The translations under genes and the position numbers were made by a program. The notes under the pieces are model-generated. The model did no database searches, had not been told where the DNA came from, and saw nothing but the letters and a program-made list of their open reading frames with translations. DNA of 64,000 nucleotides from Rhodobacter xanthinilyticus (GTDB lineage Bacteria > Pseudomonadota > Alphaproteobacteria > Rhodobacterales > Rhodobacteraceae). The stretch covers positions 1,459,501-1,523,500 of the forward strand of contig NZ_CP017781.1 in NCBI RefSeq assembly GCF_001856665.1. Direction: 5' to 3'. How positions within the stretch are numbered: position 1 is the first letter of the stretch; each line of letters starts with the position of its first letter. Positions 62,049-64,000 of this stretch are shown here, in pieces.

Positions 62049-62208
62049 GGAAGTCCTTTCTCGCTGTTGGGCGGTTGGGGCCGGCTTGTCGGCCGGTCTC
62101 GTTCCGGGGGGCGGGCAGGGTGGCCCGGCCCCGGTCTCGATTGGCGCGATTTTTTGACCGCGCGTTCGAAATCGCAAGGGGTAATTTTCAGCAACCCCCG
62201 ACGCGACG

Positions 62209-63414
62209 TCATCGCGCCGCCTGCGGGGCGGGCGCAAAGGGGGCGGCGGGGTCGGTCGCGGGCGGGCAGAACCAGCGCGCGCCGGCCTCGGTCATATAGG
62301 CGATATCCTCCAGCCGCACGCCGCATTCGCCATAAACACAAAGCATTGGCTCGATCGAGAACACCATCCCGGGCGCCAAGGGCGTCATGTTGCCGCGGAC
62401 CATGAACGGCGCCTCGTGGATATCGAGACCGAGCCCGTGGCCGGTGCGATGGGGCAGGCCGGGCACCGCATAGCCCGGGCCGAATCCCTCCGATTCGAGG
62501 CTGGCGCGGGCGGCCAGATCGACCGACTCACAGGGCGCGCCGAGTCGCGCGGCGGCGAAAGCGGCGCCCTGCGCGCGCGCCTCCGCCCCCCAGAGCGCCA
62601 CCTGCCGCGGGCTCGGCGTGCCGAAGGGGTAGGTGCGGGTGATGTCGGAGCGATAGCCCTCGAGGATGCCGCCCAGATCGACGAGCACCATATCGCCCTC
62701 GGTCAGGGTCTGCGGATAGGGCACGCCATGCGGATAGGCGGTCGCCTCGCCAAACTGCACCGCCACGAAGAGCGGCGCGAGCCCCTGCGCGCGATGCGCG
62801 GCATCGACGAATTGCGCGACCTCGGTGGTGCTGACGCCTGCGCGCAGCCCCGCATGAACCGCCTTTTGCACCGCAAAGGAGGCATCCATCGCGGTCTGGA
62901 TGATCGCGATCTCGGCGGGCGATTTGATCTGGCGCTGCGCCGCGATCAGCGCCTCGGCCGAGCACACGCGCCCCTCCATCGCCGCGGTGAGGCGGCTGGC
63001 GAAGGCAAAGGGCGTCGCCGGATCGAGCGCGAGCGCGCCCCCCGCCGCGCCCCCCCGCGCGCCCGCGACCAGCGCCCCGATCATCGCGCAGGGGTCTTCA
63101 TGTTCCTCCCAGGCCAGCACCGCGCCGGGGATGCGCAGCATGGTTTCGAGCTTGGGCACCTCGAAGGCCGGCGAGACATAGGTGATCGGCCCCGTGGCCG
63201 GCACGATCGCGCCATGCACCCGCTCCGAGAGCCCGATCGAGAGCCCGGTGTAATAGCGCAGCGAGGAGGAGGCGTCGAGCCAGGCCGCAGCCAGCCCATG
63301 CGCGGCGAGCGCGCTTTGCAAGCCCTTGATGCGGCTGAGAAGTTCGGCGTCGGTGATCGGCGTGGCGGAGGTTTTCGCAAACCCGTTGAGGAGGGTGTCG
63401 AAATTGGCGGTCAT
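62209..63414 (-). CDS. M24-family aminopeptidase/prolidase
   Basis: A 401-residue Xaa-Pro-peptidase-type enzyme. An N-terminal creatinase-like domain (about 30-170, [41 protein letters not shown]) precedes the pita-bread catalytic domain. Visible metal-site residues are the two Asp in [23 protein letters not shown], the His in [14 protein letters not shown], and the Glu pair in [29 protein letters not shown]. Relatives include prolidases and creatinase/ectoine hydrolase. It is upstream of dppA and downstream of a proline-racemase-family gene on the same strand, which fits degradation of proline- or hydroxyproline-containing peptides. Confidence 0.88.
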   Translation of the reverse strand: MTANFDTLLNGFAKTSATPITDAELLSRIKGLQSALAAHGLAAAWLDASSSLRYYTGLSIGLSERVHGAIVPATGPITYVSPAFEVPKLETMLRIPGAVLAWEEHEDPCAMIGALVAGARGGAAGGALALDPATPFAFASRLTAAMEGRVCSAEALIAAQRQIKSPAEIAIIQTAMDASFAVQKAVHAGLRAGVSTTEVAQFVDAAHRAQGLAPLFVAVQFGEATAYPHGVPYPQTLTEGDMVLVDLGGILEGYRSDITRTYPFGTPSPRQVALWGAEARAQGAAFAAARLGAPCESVDLAARASLESEGFGPGYAVPGLPHRTGHGLGLDIHEAPFMVRGNMTPLAPGMVFSIEPMLCVYGECGVRLEDIAYMTEAGARWFCPPATDPAAPFAPAPQAAR

Positions 63415-63465
63415 GGCGAGGTCTTTCCTGAAACGGCCCGGGAAGGGCGGCGGCGGGGGGCGGGG

Positions 63466-63523
63466 CCGGGGGCGGGGGCCGCCCCCGGCGCGAAGGGGGG
63501 GCCGGGGGCGTGCCGCCCCCGGC
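63466..63523 (-). repeat. Two GC hairpins between the racemase-like and M24 genes
   Basis: Two adjacent stems, CCGGGGGC/GCCCCCGG (63466-63488) and a perfect 10-bp GCCGGGGGCG/CGCCCCCGGC (63501-63523, 3-base loop), begin just past the racemase-like stop. Neither is followed by a U-tract, so they are more likely mRNA-stability or processing elements than terminators. Confidence 0.6.
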
Positions 63524-63529
63524 GGGCGG

Positions 63530-64000
63530 TCACTTCACGACAAAGCCATGCGCGAAAGGGTCGCGCTCGTCGATGAAGATCGTGTTGTAGCCTGTGGTGC
63601 GCGCCCAACCCGCGATCGAGGGGATGATCGCGGGCCGCCCCGCGACCTCGGCCGCGGCCTCGACCCGGCCATGGAAGAGTGAGCCGATGATCGATTCATG
63701 GACGAAGGCGTCGCCTGGGGCGAGCTTGCCCTTGGCGGCGAGCTGGGCCATGCGCGCGGAGGTGCCGGTGCCGCAGGGCGAGCGGTCGATCGCCTTGTCG
63801 CCGTAGAAGACCGCGTTGCGGGCCTGCGCTGCGGGGTCGCGCGGCGCGCCCGTCCATTGGATATGGCTCAGCCCGGCGATCTGCGGATGTTCGGGGTGGA
63901 TGAACTCGTATTTCGCGTTGAGCGCCGCGCGCAGCCGCGGCGAGAAGCCGATCAGCTCGCCGGCCGAGAAATCCGCCATGTCGCGGAAATTCTTCTGCGG
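63530..64000 (-). CDS. Proline racemase / hydroxyproline epimerase-family protein (C-terminal part)
   Basis: The frame is open to the right window edge, so only the last 156 residues are seen. DRSPCGTGTSARMAQLAAKGKLAPGDAFVHESIIGSLFHGRVEAAAEVAGRPAIIPSIAGWARTTGYNTIFIDERDPFAHGF is the C-terminal half of the family. The second catalytic Cys (SPCGTGTSAR) is present, so it is an epimerase/racemase and not a trans-3-hydroxyproline dehydratase, which has Thr there. 4-hydroxyproline 2-epimerase is the likely activity; the N-terminal Cys half lies outside the window. It lies upstream of the M24 and dpp genes on the same strand. Confidence 0.88.
   Translation of the reverse strand, partial: PQKNFRDMADFSAGELIGFSPRLRAALNAKYEFIHPEHPQIAGLSHIQWTGAPRDPAAQARNAVFYGDKAIDRSPCGTGTSARMAQLAAKGKLAPGDAFVHESIIGSLFHGRVEAAAEVAGRPAIIPSIAGWARTTGYNTIFIDERDPFAHGFVVK

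Noticed and set aside
62049-62208. Possible small RNA or riboswitch before dppA
   Set aside because: The 160-bp gap has GC-rich short dyads but no recognisable aptamer structure or terminator/anti-terminator pair. A promoter is enough to explain it.

Overview
The window is high-GC DNA from an alphaproteobacterium, most likely a member of the Rhodobacterales. The main evidence is a complete PhyR/NepR/EcfG general-stress cassette with GGAAC-N16-CGTT promoters, found only in Alphaproteobacteria. Other support is an hmuRSTUV haem-uptake operon, HWE/HisKA_2 kinases, and GATATTTTTGGCAAG-type terminator sequences that I associate with this order. No rRNA, tRNA, CRISPR array, insertion sequence or phage module was seen. 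This is chromosomal metabolic and regulatory DNA.

Layout, left to right. (1) 1-2.7 kb: the end of a cupin regulator, a PotA-type ATPase and an aldehyde dehydrogenase, the tail of a polyamine-like locus. (2) 2.8-9.1 kb: haem receptor, cytoplasmic haem protein and haem ABC importer, plus a DUF454 protein. (3) 9.1-18.7 kb: a general-stress island with phyR, nepR, ecfG, two HisKA_2 kinases and small envelope/stress proteins (CsbD, PLDc_N, holin-like, AI-2E, PRC-barrel, DUF1328). At least six sigma-EcfG promoters can be read here, two of them superimposed in one near-palindrome. (4) 18.8-25.6 kb: apbE, a PepSY/flavodoxin/FNR fusion, DUF2271, an Asp/His-tract secreted protein, a small PepSY protein and a two-component system. 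I read this as a self-regulated extracytoplasmic flavin electron-transfer system. Two identical-geometry 49-bp operators bracket it. (5) 25.6-37.2 kb: a minus-strand catabolic cluster (M20 deacylase, TMADH-like flavoenzyme, LysR, a frameshifted PuuC-like ALDH, DUF1028, RidA, FAD monooxygenase, HpaB-like oxygenase, acyl-CoA synthetase) with three copies of one LysR box, TTAG-N7-CTAA.

(6) 37.6-41.4 kb: a frameshifted hybrid kinase, an OmpR-type regulator and a CbpA-like DnaJ. (7) 41.5-49.0 kb: a ydcSTUV-patD-like polyamine/aminobutyraldehyde operon, a LysR regulator and an arginase. (8) 49.0-56.6 kb: an unknown wHTH-like protein, a GNAT, an FCD-GntR regulator and a divergent ABC/racemase operon in which all five genes carry at least one lesion, including a 15-G tract. 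(9) 56.7-64.0 kb: a dipeptide-type ABC importer (dppABCDF order), an M24 peptidase and the C-terminal part of a proline-racemase-family protein cut by the right edge.

The metabolic theme is uptake and oxidation of amines, amino acids and small peptides. The best candidates for undescribed biology are the flavin/PepSY locus with its composite operator, the back-to-back EcfG promoter, and the LysR-linked catabolic cluster whose substrate is unknown. Seven apparent lesions fall in coding sequence. Sequencing error cannot be excluded without reads.
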